Origin: Girardinichthys multiradiatus
Taxonomy: Eukaryota; Chordata; Actinopteri; Cyprinodontiformes; Goodeidae
Direction of reading: 5' to 3'
Assembly: GCF_021462225.1 (NCBI RefSeq)
Contig: NC_061817.1
Location: forward strand, 15,033,810 to 15,097,809
DNA: 64,000 nucleotides
A program made the translations under genes and the position numbers. Under the pieces are notes generated by a model that saw only the letters and a program-made list of their open reading frames with translations, did not search any database and was not told where the DNA came from. Below are positions 42,161 to 53,782 of the stretch, in pieces; position 1 is the stretch's first letter, and each line of letters opens with the position of its first letter.

Positions 42161-42794
42161 AAGGAGAACAGTCGCAACACGCTGGGGACCTTGGAAGAGC
42201 ACATAAGACATCATTCACTACTAAGTTAGTATTTTTTTAGATTTATGTTCGCAGATTTGTTTCTAGTTGCCGAAGAAGAAGACATTTAACTCCCCATGAA
42301 ATACGTCTTCTTTGTAGAGCCGACGCGTGGTAAATAAGAAAGTTAATTAAAATGTACTCAGAGTTAAAAGTGACAGAAGGAAGTGGAGATCCTCACGTTT
42401 TCACACCGCTTTTTGTGGTGAAGGCCTGTCATTTGCTTTCTCAAACTGAAGGTGTTCTAGGGTTCAACCCCACCTTCCCTCCCGTATCTGTTTACGCCGT
42501 TAATAATAGCTCCCTAGTAAACAACCTGTTAGTGCAGGCTGAAAGGAATCTAATAAATATTCCTGGAGCAGCTGGTTCATGAATGCTACACAGAGCACGT
42601 ACAGCAGCCTGTAAACCATGTCATCTTTATAAGAACAGCATATGATCAGATAATAGCGCTGTCTGTATTAAATTGCATTTAAATGTTTGAATAGGTGATC
42701 AAAATATGCAACTGCAAACGTTTGTAGTATGTGCATTAAATAAGATTTCTAAAAACATGCTACGCTACAACTGCAGTTTGTCTGCTGCAGAACA
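42161..42794. other. upstream flank of tef before the palindromic element
   Basis: Contains a 76-codon plus-strand frame at 42352-42582 with no recognised domain and no splice context I can support. Otherwise nothing seen. Confidence 0.3.
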
Positions 42795-42800
42795 CATACC
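42795..42800 (+). repeat. target-site duplication, left copy
   Basis: CATACC directly before the element end; identical to 52077-52082 directly after the other end. Confidence 0.8.
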
Positions 42801-45800
42801 AGAGACATTAAGGACATCCTTCAATCAAACGAGGTGTGAAAATTTTGACAGGTGGGCGGGACTTCCGGTGGCTGGGACATCATAGGGCGGGACTTCCGGT
42901 GGCTGAGCCTTCCTGTGACGTAACCGGATATCATCATTAATCGGATGTTGTCATAAACCGGAAGTTGTCATTACAAGAAAGCAAATCTTTCCAATTGTAT
43001 GTTTTTAGATGTTTTTTTACATCTAAAAACAAAACATGTAGTTTCTCCACTTTAAAGGAACAGTCAATTTAATGCAGGCACATCACACGAAATTCTGATA
43101 AAAAGACAGAACCTGACAGAATTGTAAATTAATTTTGTTTTAACACGGGTTATTTAGATGGATGTTTTTACATCTAAAAAACAAGGAGACAAAAAGTAGA
43201 TACAGAACCTTTCTTCCTCTGCTCAAATGTTTGAGTAATCTAATCTGTACCAGTAACTTGTAGAGATGATCTAAAAAACAGAGAAATTAATGAACTGAAA
43301 AAATAAAAAATAAAGGTTATAAAATCCTCAGACATGTCACTGTTTATTGAATTAAAGCAGACAACTTGTGTATTGTCTCAGACAGTCTTCACACCAACTG
43401 TAGTCAAAAGTAATTAAGAGGAAAATAGCCCTTTCCTGGCTATAAGTCTGGAGCATTGTCTGACAATACACATCCACTGTTTAATGAATAGATGACCAGA
43501 CCTCTGACACGTCACTGTTTGTTGAATTAAGTCGTCTGCGGTTTTGCGGAGCTGTGTGTATATTCTTTAATGCGAAAAAAAACCAAAAAAAAAAACCAGA
43601 GAGCAAAGTGTACCGGAGTCAAATTCCTTGTTTGTACATACGAACTTGGCAATAAAGTTGATTCTGATTAAGGGAATAGGAGAGAGGATTTGTCAGCTTA
43701 ACTGTCAAATAACAAATATTTGAAATAAATGCATTTTTTCCTGCCTTTGTCTGATCATCCTTCCGTCAGTCATTCTCTGTTGATTTAATTTCATATTTTT
43801 TGCCCATTAGTACTAACAGTCATCATTCTCTGTAATGCTGGCAGACTATCTCAAATATGTCTTGCTTACAGATAAGCGCTTCTCTCTAAACCTCCCAGAA
43901 AAAAAAAAACGGACACTTAAAAATTGCTGTCATTTCCTTTCCTCAAGGCACCTGAGCAAGTCTTTTGTACTTGTTGTAATAGGGAGCCGGGGTTTCATTA
44001 ACATAACTTTTAAATATCTTTGCCGTGAATTGGGGATGGGTTTGGTTCCTCACTGATCACTTTAGAGACACCTGCGAAATTTCTTTCAATCCAATTAAAT
44101 TTAAAGTAAACACAGGATTAAGCCACAGTTTAGCACAGTCAATATGACATGACTAGTGAATGCATGATGGGTAATAAAACACCTGGTTCTCTTTTTACTT
44201 CTTCACAAAACTTCCACTACTATTATAAACTTTACTCTTTATCATCAGCCTCATATTAAATTATTCAAGATTTGATATTTCATTTAATAATTATTTCATT
44301 TGGCATCTCTTGCTTTTTCTGTTATTCAATCTCTACAGACTAATTTTACATTTTTCCTCCAGGAGAAAAGACACCATCTACTGATTCAATCTATTGAGAT
44401 ACAACTGATTCAAATAATTAAAGAGAATAAAAATAATTAAAACAATAAGATGATAAAAAAACATAAAAAATTTAAAATTAATGATAATATGATTGATAAA
44501 AAAAAATGAATGGACTGAAATTTATTGAGTGATTTACTGAATAACAAGTATTTTAAAGTCTATTCTTTGATATATGGGGAGCCAATGTAATGACTTTAGA
44601 ACTGGGGTGATGTGCTTCACTTTCTAACTTTTAGTGAGGACTAGAGGGTGACACGGGAGTGGATTTTCTCTCCTGTCCCATCCCGCTCCCACAGAAAATG
44701 TCTAGTACCATCCCAATCCAGGCCAGCATAAAAAAATTAAAAGAAAATCCTGTCCCGTCCCACTCCTGGTAAATTGACTCCCACTCCTGTGCCACTCCCA
44801 TTTTTGTTTAATTCATTTAGTCTTTTGGTAATTTCTTTGAAAGACCAGTTAGGTCCCTGTTTTTAGCTGTAGTAAAGGCCAGTTAAAGTAAAAAGAATAA
44901 TAATCAAGAAATAAAATATCAAACAAGGAAACAGACCATGTCTATCTTAGTTGAATAAACAAAATGTACATAGTTGTATTTTACTCATTTATTAAGTGAT
45001 TGTTTCCTTTGAACAATGACATCACTTTTATGTTTCAAGTTGCTGAAATGAAAGAAAAATGCACATAGCAAGAATACTGTACTTGGTGAACAAAAGGACA
45101 AAAAGGCATTACCTTCACAATTTAGAAACTGTACCTCAATGGTTCAAAGCCCAGGTCCTCAGGGACCCCTTCTCTGCAAGTTTTAGATGTGCGTCTGCTC
45201 CAGAACACCTGATTCATATTCTGACATGACCTCCTATACAGGCATCAAGAATGGAGGGTCAAACTGGACAAAATTAATACAATAAAATTATCATTAAATA
45301 TTAAATGTACCACAAATTACATCATGTCATCTTTAAAATTATACTTAATTATTCAGTGGCACATTTAATGGTACATTACATTTTTTCTATTTCACAACGT
45401 ATTTATTTAATATCTTCCCTTGATGAAGCCTTTCCCCTCTACTGTGGCAAAGGCTCTTAAATCTTTAGTGCACATGCGAGCAATTTTGTTGGTCAGATGA
45501 GACTTGACATGTGATGGTACTTTTGTTTGACGAATGAAGAGATTCAGGACTGATTCAATCCAGAATCTGCCTAACGAGTGTGCCTTAATCACTGGTGAAC
45601 TTGATTACGACTAAACACGTTTTACAAGCAGCAGACTGCGTGTTAACACCGCTACATTCAACTCTCCTGAAGTTCGGTAATATTTGCGACTTTCCTGTCA
45701 GCTCTATAAGTTTAATAGATTAGTTTAATATAAGTTCCTTTTTTTTCTAATTTCAGGTATGAACTCTGACAGCGAATCAAGCATGTTTAAATCTTTGTAA

Positions 45801-46436
45801 ACAGATAACAGTACCGTTGTGAAAATGAGAGGAATAGGCATGTAAATGCCAAGTGTTACAAAGTATTAGAACCTAAATACTCAAATATAATTGTACCTGG
45901 AGTTGTAACAGTTGTAAAGCTGTGTACTTTTTGTTTGTTTTTTTGTTTTTTTCTTGTTTTGCCTTCCGTTTTTGGTCATTAGATGTAATAAGCAAAAGAA
46001 GAGTGTGGAAATCTCTTATACAACTTTAAAACCTAAACGCATGAAGCAAAACCAAAGAGCATGAATAATACATACAAACCAGAACTCGAGGACCTCCCAC
46101 AATCATTAGTCTGCTGTTTGTTGATTGATTGTTTTTCAGCCATACACAATATTGTAGAAAGAAAGGTGGTTTAATTAAAGTTGAGACCGGCATTGTTGAA
46201 CAAAGATAAGGTGAGTAGCTGGCTCTATGTTGAACTTAATTTCCCCTTGAACTGGTATAACTCGACTAAATGTAACTGGTATAAAGAAAAAAACAAACTT
46301 AAGTACAAATCCAGCTGCTTGTGGCATTCAAGTAGTCCTTTGCTAACAATTCAGACCATACCATACCAAACCTTACCAAAGCCATAACAAATGCTTTGAG
46401 AATCTTTATAGCTGTAGATGTGGAACGTAACTTTGT
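42801..46436 (+). repeat. left arm (terminal inverted repeat) of the palindromic element
   Basis: Outer 120 bp carry ETS-like ACTTCCGGT twice (42861 and 42892) and a CRE-like TGACGTAA (42916-42923). Further in are two palindromic ACATCTAAAAAC/GTTTTTAGATGT stretches (43003-43033 and about 43154-43184), a LINE-type tail (about 43608-43672), a LINE ORF2 scrap (about 44545-44625) and a hAT-derived segment (about 44642-45600). Divergence from the right arm starts abruptly after 46436. Confidence 0.9.
45407..45592 (-). pseudogene. hAT-type transposase fragment, left arm copy
   Basis: The 61-residue frame contains VKSHLTNKIARMCTKDLRAF followed by ATVEGKGF, the hAT (ZBED-like) block in which a KDLRPF-like stretch precedes VEG-GF. 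The zinc finger and catalytic domain are absent. Its mirror copy is at 49317-49502. The sequence around 44642 (TAGAGGGTGACACGGGAGTG) may be the end of the same hAT element. Confidence 0.55.
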
Positions 46437-48459
46437 GGACCTAACCAGGTGTAAACCATCTGCAAAGCATGAAAATGAACAGAAACATAAAAAGAAAAGC
46501 TGAGGTGGTAAAAATCAGGTTTATAGGAAGGTCCACTTCATCTTGCCATCATAAAAGACCGTTTTTTACTTACCCAGAATGCATTGCACCTGCTTTCAAC
46601 TCCGTTTTTTTTTTTTTAGGACATTCAGCTTTAATCCCTACTATGGTCTCTCTGAACCCTTATACTTTATATAATTGAGATCAGGTGGCCTTGCTCTATC
46701 ACACCAGAGAGACTAGTTAAGTCTTGAAGTGTAACAATTGCTTTCACCAGGACTAATTTGGCTAGCTGGTTTGGTGACCACTGGGCCATTTCTGAGCAGG
46801 TCTGAACTCACACCTTTCTGGTAAGTTTTCTCACCTTGTTAAAGTGGTTATGCACTATTATGGACCACAACCTAAGCATTCTGGAGGTTATGCGGTGTTT
46901 GAAACGCTGGAATAGCTTCAGAAGATTGTACTGGCATCTGGGGTGCCTGGATGGTGACAGCTTGCTGTTGCCATTTCAGGTTGCTCCTCTTGGAGGCTCG
47001 CAGGGTGACCACGGTTTGCTGTGGCTGCTCCTGTTTGTCCTTTGGGGCCAGTAATTTCAGCTATTTCCACTGCATTTTACAAAATAAAAAAGAAAGCCTG
47101 TGTTTTAATGGTGTTTGCCAATCCTCTTGTAAAAATCAGTGATGTTCACTCTAAAACCGATTTTCAAATTTAACTGTTAAGAATGTGCAAAACCTAAACT
47201 ATGACACACACCAAGGCTTGATCAACCTTGGCTGGGGCTCCCTCGGGTAGGGTGTCTAGTGATAATGGACGAAACACCCAATGATCCCGAGGTCCACTAC
47301 TGATGATGTGTCTAACCCTTTAATATTAAATGTTTAATATTAGATGTCTACTATTTAGTGTTCAACTATAGGTGTTTTTGACTTAATTTTGCTTCAATCC
47401 TGAGCTATTCTTCATTTTCATGTTTTAGACTCTGCTGTTCTTCTTTTCCTCACTACTGTGTGTTTCAGTACTGGTTTTTCTGTATTTTACACTGTAAAAT
47501 TGAATCTTTCCAAACTTGGGGTTTTCAGAAACCAGTCTTTCAGGACTTAATTCTTACAGTTAGATTAGGACTTTAGCATTTACTTAGTAAGTTAGCTTGT
47601 GTGAGGGAGAGTTTAGGCAGCCTTAGCATGTGATACCAGTCTGTTGATGTCACAACTCTGACTTTAGCTCTTATTACTAATATTTCCTCTGCTTGAGTGC
47701 GGCCAAGGACATGAGAGCTGCGGACGGCGTGTGACGGCCAGTGCATTACCTTTGACTTTCCAGTTTCAACCACTCAGTCGCTGGACGAGTTGGGGAGAGT
47801 CATAGAGAGAGATAAATTACCCAGAGCAACAGAACATCCTCCTTCAGTGTTTCCAAGCACTGATTTCTTCTAAGCATTTACACAGCGCTTGAAGGGGTTC
47901 ATAGTCACCTGGTGACATCGTAACGTATAGTTGTGTGTCGTCTGCATAGTTATGATAACCTACGTTGTTTATTAAAATCTGAGTTAGGAGGAGCATGTAG
48001 ATATTGAATAGGAGGGGCCCTAAGAAGGACCCTTGGGGAACACCACATGTGATTTTTGTGGTCTCTGATGTAAAGTTACCTACTGACACAAAAAAGTCCC
48101 TGTCCTTCAAGTAGAATTTAAACCAATTGAGTGCTGTACCAGAAAGGCCGACCTAGTTTTCCAGGAGCTCTAATAAAATGGAGTGATCAACAGTGTTGAA
48201 TGCTGCACTAAGGTCCAATAATACCAGCACTGTGGTTCTTCCACAAGCTGCATTTATACGGATGTCGTTGAACACCTTGACAAGGGCAGTTTCTGTACTG
48301 TGGTGAGCAAGGAAGCCTGACTGGAAGACATCAAAGAGGCTGGTCATTATTAGGAAGTTGTTTAGCTGCTGAAACACAGCTTTTCAATAATCTGCAAAAT
48401 ATATCTATTGAGGAGCAGCATAAAAAAAAACACAATGTAATTCTAAATGTGGTGCATTG
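46437..48459. other. central spacer of the palindromic element
   Basis: Unique 2.0 kb between the arms. 47844-48377 is a LINE reverse-transcriptase fragment. 46437-47840 shows only short frames without recognised domains. Confidence 0.6.
47844..48377 (-). pseudogene. LINE reverse transcriptase fragment with one stop
   Basis: Reading 48377 to 47844 in one frame: FQSGFLAHHSTETALVKVFN, then VLVLLDLSAAFNTVDHSILL (first palm Asp block), a TAG at about 48151, then ITCGVPQGSFLGPLLFNIYM and the catalytic box YADDTQLY. This is the reverse transcriptase core of an L2/CR1/I-like LINE. One nonsense codon and no frameshift over 178 codons. It is truncated on both sides. Confidence 0.8.
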
Positions 48460-51400
48460 ACAAAGTTACGTTCCACATCTACAGCAATAAAGATTCTCAA
48501 AGCATTTGTTATGGCTTTGTTATGGTTTGGTATGGTTTGGTATGGTATGGTCTGAATTGTTAGCAAAGGACTACTTGAATGCCACAAGCAGCTGGATTTG
48601 TACTTAAGTTTTTTTTTTCTTCTTTATACCAGTTACATTTAGTCGAGTTATACCAGTTCGAGGGGAAAATTAAGTTCAACATAGAGCCAGCTACTCACCT
48701 TATCTTTGTTCAACAATGCCGGTCTCAACTTTAATTAAACCACCTTTCTTTCTACAATATTGTGTATGGCTGAAAAACAATCAATCAACAAACAGCAGAC
48801 TAATGATTGTGGGAGGTCCTCGAGTTCTGGTTTGTATGTATTATTCATGCTCTTTGGTTTTGCTTCATGCGTTTAGGTTTTAAAGTTGTATAAGAGATTT
48901 CCACACTCTTCTTTTGCTTATTACATCTAATGACCAAAAACGGAAGGCAAAACAAGAAAAAAACAAAAAAACAAACAAAAAGTACACAGCTTTACAACTG
49001 TTACAACTCCAGGTACAATTATATTTGAGTATTTAAGTTCTAATACTTTGTAACACTTGGCATTTACATGCCTATTCCTCTCATTTTCACAACGGTACTG
49101 TTATCTGTTTACAAAGATTTAAACATGCTTGATTCGCTGTCAGAGTTCATACTTGAAATTAGAAAAAAAAGGAACTTATATTAAACTAATCTATTAAACT
49201 TATAGAGCTGACAGGAAAGTCGCAAATATTACCGAACTTCAGGAGAGTTGAATGCAGCGGTGTTAACACGCAGTCTGCTGCTTGTAAAACGTGTTTAGTC
49301 GTAATCAAGTTCACCAGTGATTAAGGCACACTCGGTAGGCAGATTCTGGATAGAATCAGCCCTGAATCTCTTCATTCGTCAAACAAAAGTACCATCACAT
49401 GTCAAGTCTCATCTGACCAACAAAATTGCTCGCATGTGCACTAAAGATTTAAGAGCCTTTGCCACAGTAGAGGGGAAAGGCTTCATCAAGGGAAGATATT
49501 AAATAAATACGTTGTGAAATAGAAAAAATGTAATGTACCATTAAATGTGCCACTGAATAATTAAGTATAATTTTAAAGATGACATGATGTAATTTGTGGT
49601 ACATTTAATATTTAATGATAATTTTATTGTATTAATTTTGTCCAGTTTGACCCTCCATTCTTGATGCCTGTATAGGAGGTCATGTTAGAATTTGAATCAG
49701 GTGTTCTGGAGCAGACACACATCTAAAACTTGCAGAGAAGGGGTCCCTGAGGACCTGGGCTTTGAACCATTGAGGTACAGTTTCTAAATTGTGAAGGTAA
49801 TGCCTTTTTGTCCTTTTGTTCACCAAGTACAGTATTCTTGCTAGGTGCATTTTTCTTTCATTTCAGCAACTTGAAACATAAAAGTGATGTCATTGTTCAA
49901 AGGAAACAATCACTTAATAAATGAGTAAAATACAACTATGTACATTTTGTTTATTCAACTAAGATAGACATGGTCTGTTTCCTTGTTTGATATTTTATTT
50001 CTTGATTATTATTCTTTTTACTTTAACTGGCCTTTACTACAGCTAAAAACAGGGACCTAACTGGTCTTTCAAAGAAATTACCAAAAGACTAAATGAATTA
50101 AACAAAAATGGGAGTGGCACAGGAGTGGGAGTCAATTTACCAGGAGTGGGACGGGACAGGATTTTCTTTTAATTTTTTTATGCTGGCCTGGATTGGGATG
50201 GTACAAGACATTTTCTGTGGGAGCGGGATGGGACAGGAGAGAAAATCCACTCCCGTGTCACCCTCTAGTCCTCACTAAAAGTTAGAAAGTGAAGCACATC
50301 ACCCCAGTTCTAAAGTCATTACATTGGCTCCCCATATATCAAAGAATAGACTTTAAAATACTTGTTATTCAGTAAATCAATAAATAAATTTCAGTCCATT
50401 CATTTTTTTTATCAATCATATTATCATTAATTTTAAATTTTTTATGTTTTTTTATCATCTTATTGTTTTAATTATTTTTATTCTCTTTAATTATTTGAAT
50501 CAGTTGTATCTCAATAGATTGAATCAGTAGATGGTGTCTTTTCTCCTGGAGGAAAAATGTAAAATTAGTCTGTAGAGATTGAATAACAGAAAAAGCAAGA
50601 GATGCCAAATGAAATAATTATTAAATGAAATATCAAATCTTGAATAATTTAATATGAGGCTGATGATAAAGAGTAAAGTTTATAATAGTAGTGGATGTTT
50701 TGTGAACAAGTAAAAAGAGAACCAGGTGTTTTATTACCCATCATGCATTCACTAGTCATGTCATATTGACTGTGCTAAACTGTGGCTTAATCCTGTGTTT
50801 ACTTTAAATTTAATTGGATTGAAAGAAATTTCGCAGGTGTCTCTAAAGTGATCAGTGAGGAACCAAACCCATCCCCAATTCACGGCAAAGATATTTAAAA
50901 GTTATGTTAATGAAACCCCGGCTCCCTATTACAACAAGTACAAAAGACTTGCTCAGGTGCCTTGAGGAAAGGAAATGACAGCAATTTTTAAGTGTCCTTT
51001 TTTTTTTTTTCTGGGAGGTTTAGAGAGAAGCGCTTATCTGTAAGCAAGACATATTTGAGATAGTCTGCCAGCATTACAGAGAATGATGACTGTTAGTACT
51101 AATGGGCAAAAAATATGAAATTAAATCAACAGAGAATGACTGACGGAAGGATGATCAGACAAAGGCAGGAAAAAATGCATTTATTTCAAATATTTGTTAT
51201 TTGACAGTTAAGCTGACAAATCCTCTCTCCTATTCCCTTAATCTGAATCAACTTTATTGCCAAGTTCGTATGTACAAACAAGGAATTTGACTCCGGTACA
51301 CTTTGCTCTCTGGTTTTTTTGTTTTTGTTTTTTTTTCGCATTAAAGAATATACACACAGCTCCGCAAAACCGCAGACGACTTAATTCAACAAACAGTGAC

Positions 51401-52076
51401 GTGTCAGAGGTCTGGTCATCTATTCATTAAACAGTGGATGTGTATTGTCAGACAATGCTCCAGACTTATAGCCAGGAAAGTGCTATTTTCCTCTTAATTA
51501 CTTTTGACTACAGTTGGTGTGAAGACTGTCTGAGACAATACACAAGTTGTCTGCTTTAATTCAATAAACAGTGACATGTCTGAGGATTTTATAACCTTTA
51601 TTTTTTATTTTTTCAGTTCATTAATTTCTCTGTTTTTTAGATCATCTACAAGTTACTGGTGCAGAATAGATTACTCAAACATTTGAGCAGAGGAAGAAAG
51701 GTTCTGTATCTACTTTTTGTCTCCTTGTTTTTTAGATGTAAAAACATCCATCTAAATAACCCGTGTTAAAACAAAATTAATTTACAATTTTGTCAGGTTC
51801 TCTCTTTTTATCAGAATTTTGTGTGACGTGCCTGCATTAAATTGACTGTTCCTTTAAAGTGGAGAAACTACATGTTTTGTTTTTAGATGTAAAAAACATC
51901 TAAAAACATACAATTAGAAAGATTTGCTTCCTTGTAATGACAACTTCCGGTTTATGACAACATCCGATTAATGATGATATCCGGTTACGTCACAGGAAGG
52001 CCCAGCCACCGGAAGTCCCGCCCACCTGTCAAAATTGTCACACCTCGTTTGATTGAAGGATGTCCTTAATGTCTCT
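48460..52076 (-). repeat. right arm (terminal inverted repeat) of the palindromic element
   Basis: Inverted copy of 42801-46436 with the same nested fossils in mirror order: hAT segment, LINE ORF2 scrap (about 50298-50372), LINE tail (about 51237-51300), palindromic ATCTAAAAAC words, CRE-like TTACGTCA (51985-51992) and a single ACCGGAAGT (52008-52016). It lacks the 31-bp tandem copy present in the left arm. Confidence 0.9.
49317..49502 (+). pseudogene. hAT-type transposase fragment, right arm copy
   Basis: Mirror of 45407-45592; the two 61-residue frames differ at about two positions (L/V and V/A near the start), so both copies predate or were homogenised with the palindrome. Confidence 0.55.
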
Positions 52077-52082
52077 CATACC
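52077..52082 (+). repeat. target-site duplication, right copy
   Basis: CATACC directly after GTCTCT; pairs with 42795-42800. Confidence 0.8.
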
Positions 52083-52972
52083 TATCAATATCAAGATATA
52101 CCAACATTATACCAAGTATTCCATGACACTATTTCTGCAATTTTAGTTCAATTTAATGCATTACCAGGAAAAACTTTTGTCCAGCTGTTTGGGACATAAA
52201 GTAAGACTGCCATCCCAATTGCTGCACACTGCCTGTCACCTGGCTGAAAGAATGTTCCTACATTTTTTCTTGCTTATGAGAAAGGCAAATTCGGTCCTTT
52301 GTAATATATCTGGTTGTCAATGATAGTAATGTTGTTTAAACTAAAGGACTCACCTCCTACATTCTTATTACAGTAATGATGTTGTAAAACTATAATTTGC
52401 AAGCTATGACTAGCATTTTTGTTAGCCAACTAGCTAACTTATACATGTTAGTTCATAAAAAGAACAAATAGGCACCTGAAAACTACTATTTTTTTTATTT
52501 TTAACATAAATAAATGTTAAAGATAGCATTAATGTAACAATAATAGTTATTATATTAGTTTAGCAGCAGTGCAAATAGTTGTTTTTTTATTTAAAAAAAA
52601 AAGCTAATGTAATCATGTTATGCATAACATGATTACATTTTCACAAGAACTGTAAAATCACTTCATTTTTACTCCAGGTTATCAATACAGGAAACACTGT
52701 GAGACATCTATGAATAACGAAGATTTGTGGATGACTGTGCAGAAGATTTGGTCTATTTCAGGTGAATGATTTGATCAATTCCCAGAAGTAATTTTTCATG
52801 GACCCAACAGGAGCAGGTGTCATATGCCTGTGACATTTTCCCTCTTTTTATCTTTTTTTTTTTTTGCACCATCTTTCAGTCCCACACTAACACAAAAGAG
52901 TGTAATATGCTTCTCTCCAGGGAAAGGTGCATCACAAACTTAGAATCAAAGGGAAAAAATGTTGCATTTATG

Positions 52973-53069
52973 TCTATTGCTGTTGTTTACTGAAAAGTCA
53001 AGGATCCTTTTCTAACTGTTTAACAAGAAAGTGTGACAGAAATATCACAGTATGCATTTGTTAGGCCTA
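52973..53069 (+). repeat. direct repeat, copy 1
   Basis: About 96 bp from TCTATTGCTGTTG to TTAGGCCT, repeated at 53687 with one mismatch seen (T/G after ATATCACAG). The spacing is 714 bp. Confidence 0.85.
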
Positions 53070-53686
53070 ATACTGTATAAACAATAAAACGGGATATAAT
53101 ACCTAATTCTAACAAGCACAGTTTTCTTTTTGTGAATGTGTAGTATTTTAGTGTGTACCTTGGGAATCTGCCATAGTGAGGCTTTAGAGAACTGTTTTAG
53201 GGTTACAGCAGTGCTGTTGCTGGATTATATGGGGAGCTATCCAGTGCTGAAATGGTCCTACACTCTATACTTTGTACCAATTTGGCATCACTTCGACAGT
53301 CACTTTTCTTAGTTATTCATTCATCGATTTCCTGTGATCATGGTTAATCACGGTAATCATGGAGAGTGAACAATGTGTTTTTTTATTTTCATTTCAAGCC
53401 GACTGGTAAGAGTGTGACCTTTCCCTACAAGCACTTCTGGCATTTTAATCGTTTTGATTAGAGATTAACTGAATCCTAAAGGTGCACAGTTGTGCCTTTG
53501 ATACTTAAGACAGGTACTGCATTTCTACAAGGTTAAACAAGGTTATGGCAAGGGCTTTAGGCCAATCTGAATGACATTTATCTGCGCTGTCATAATATAG
53601 AGAAGATGAAAATTGACCATAATATGAAGTGAGAAGTAAACTTTAAAAGTTTGGCGAGAGCAAAAAAAATAACACAAAATCACACA

Positions 53687-53782
53687 TCTATTGCTGTTGT
53701 TTACTGAAAAGTCAAGGATCCTTTTCTAACTGTTTAACAAGAAAGTGTGACAGAAATATCACAGGATGCATTTGTTAGGCCT
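53687..53782 (+). repeat. direct repeat, copy 2
   Basis: Second copy of the 96-bp unit at 52973-53069. The DNA between the copies has no recognised gene. Confidence 0.85.

Larger units (their letters stand above)
42801..52076. mobile_element. 9.3-kb palindromic (foldback) DNA element, Polinton-like ends
   Basis: Left arm 42801-46436 (3636 bp) and right arm 48460-52076 (3617 bp) are inverted copies, about 97-98% alike in the stretches compared by eye, around a 2023-bp centre. The ends are AGAGACATTAAGG and CCTTAATGTCTCT. Outside them lies an exact direct repeat CATACC (42795-42800 and 52077-52082), a 6-bp target duplication. Polinton/Maverick elements have 6-bp duplications, long inverted repeats and 5'-AG ends; IS3EU and Dada elements also make 6- to 7-bp duplications. 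No polymerase B, integrase, ATPase, protease or capsid frame is seen, so any such element is non-autonomous. It lies in the long tef intron. Mobile origin is well supported by the duplication; superfamily is open. Confidence 0.85.

Noticed and set aside
42352..42582. 76-codon plus-strand frame upstream of tef as a small gene
   Set aside because: No recognised domain, no clear splice partners or poly(A) signal, and its length is within chance.
42801..52076. Palindrome as an assembly artefact
   Set aside because: The exact 6-bp flanking duplication, the few percent of arm differences and the one-sided tandem copy argue for real DNA. Long reads would settle it.
42801..52076. Palindrome as a pair of LTRs of a retroelement
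   Set aside because: The repeats are inverted, not direct, and do not begin TG or end CA.
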